NCBI GenBank assembly: GCA_037176705.1
Contig: CM073889.1
Location: 105,975,890-106,039,889, forward strand
Direction of reading: 5' to 3'
DNA length: 64,000 nucleotides
Origin: Molossus alvarezi
Taxonomy: Eukaryota; Chordata; Mammalia; Chiroptera; Molossidae
In this document: piece after piece, positions 63,042 to 64,000 of the stretch
Position numbering within the stretch: the first letter of the stretch is position 1
Layout of the letters: the number at the start of each line of letters is the position of its first letter
Position numbers and translations under genes: made by a program
The notes under the pieces: model-generated
What the model was told of the DNA's origin: nothing
Seen by the model: the letters and a program-made list of their open reading frames with translations, nothing else
Database searches by the model: none

Positions 63042-63599
63042 AAATACTTTTTTCAGTTATTGTGAGGACTACCTTGTCTCCTAGTCATGAAATAGCCAAT
63101 TCCTGCCATGCTCCCCTTCTCTAACTGGACTAACCTGAGTTCTTTTCTGATCCTTACAACTAAAGTGTTTAACTAGAAAGAAAAAAAAGGAGATGGTTTA
63201 GATTTTAGCATTTCAAAAGAGTCTTTAATATTTAAAAAGAAATAAACAAGTAATGACCACTACTCAAGAGGTTAAAAGATTTGTTCCACTCCTACATGGT
63301 AGAGACTCTATCCAATTAAGTGTGCCACATATATACAAGTATATATGTATATACAAATATTATTCCCTTTTCTATTGCATTACGACCTTGGGCAAGTTTA
63401 ACATTTTATGAGATGTAACATAATTAATGTGCCTTCAATACTTTATGTGACTGGCTAAAATCAAATGAGATAGTGGAGATGAAAGGACTCTGAAAATGAC
63501 AAGTTTCAACAAAATGTAATGTATCATTATTATGTAAACTGAGCTGAAGCCTAAAGACAACATTTCTTTCATAGTAGTGTGGAAGGAGTGGCAAATATT

Positions 63600-63775
63600 G
63601 AAACCCAATGAGTCATAGAAAAGAACAGACACTGAAGGGTACTTGGACCAAACCCTTCGTTTTAGTTGAAGATGTCAGGGCTCAAGTGGGATGTCTTGTC
63701 CAAGGTCACATCACTAATGAGTTTCACAGCCAGACGTAGCCCTCCAGTAACTGAGTGCCCATCCAGAATGCCATA
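63600..63775 (-). repeat. MIR fragment
   Basis: TTGTCCAAGGTCACATCAC followed by GAGTTTCACAGCCAGACG is the reverse MIR 3' core. Confidence 0.6.
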
Positions 63776-64000
63776 TCATTCTCCTTCAAATTTCATGCAG
63801 TTTGCTCTCCCCCAATTCCTGACCATGTTAAAATAAATAAGCAGACAAAATCACAAACAAAAAAATCTGATCTTTGACAATCTAATGAAATTCACCCAAG
63901 AATTCAGCAAATAATTTTTGAGTGTCTACTTTGTATTGGCAGCTAATTTCTTAAGACCTGAGGCAAAAATGGAGGCAAAGAAATAAAAATGATATAAATG

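Overview
This is mammalian nuclear DNA, most likely from a vespertilionid or closely related bat. The main evidence is about 20 copies of one tRNA-headed SINE that I recognise as Ves (opening GCCCTGGCCGGTTTGGCTCAGCGG, split by families; tail GTCCTCGGGTGAGGAT plus A-rich end). It also carries a HAL1 element, non-autonomous hAT elements and 5'-truncated L1s.

The only protein gene I can support is the 5' part of TCF4 (E2-2/ITF2, a class I bHLH transcription factor), on the minus strand. From high to low coordinates: a CpG-island promoter and 5'-UTR exon 1 (donor at 56924/56923); exon 2 (56049-55958), with the start codon of the full-length TCF4-B form; intron 2; exon 3 (54271-54199); then at least 54 kb of intron 3, which runs off the left edge. 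Exon 4 and the bHLH region are not present. Only the first 48 residues plus one base of the next codon are encoded here.

Intron 2 holds a CAG/CTG repeat at 55088-55154. Its position and flanks match human CTG18.1, the repeat expanded in Fuchs endothelial corneal dystrophy. Exon 1 holds a CCG/CGG repeat, and the splice acceptor of exon 3 sits in a GTTT-type simple repeat. A second GC-rich patch with a TATA-like box, GC boxes and a YY1-like site lies at 58685-58870, upstream of TCF4.

Intron 3 (1-54198) is packed with repeats: Ves SINEs, old MIR and L2 pieces, hAT and Tigger DNA transposons, an ancient L1 at about 33.5-40.8 kb interrupted by a nearly full-length HAL1, and an L1 insertion with two poly-A tails. 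Upstream, 59.8-60.35 kb looks like a solo class I ERV LTR inside a MIR. The interval 61.6-63.04 kb is a three-layer nest (L1 in Ves in an older SINE). No Ves SINE occurs between about 49.6 and 61.6 kb, the interval holding the promoter and exons 1-3.

The most notable signals are the repeat-rich 5' end of TCF4 and the datable retroposon structures. I saw no CRISPR, operon or other prokaryotic feature.
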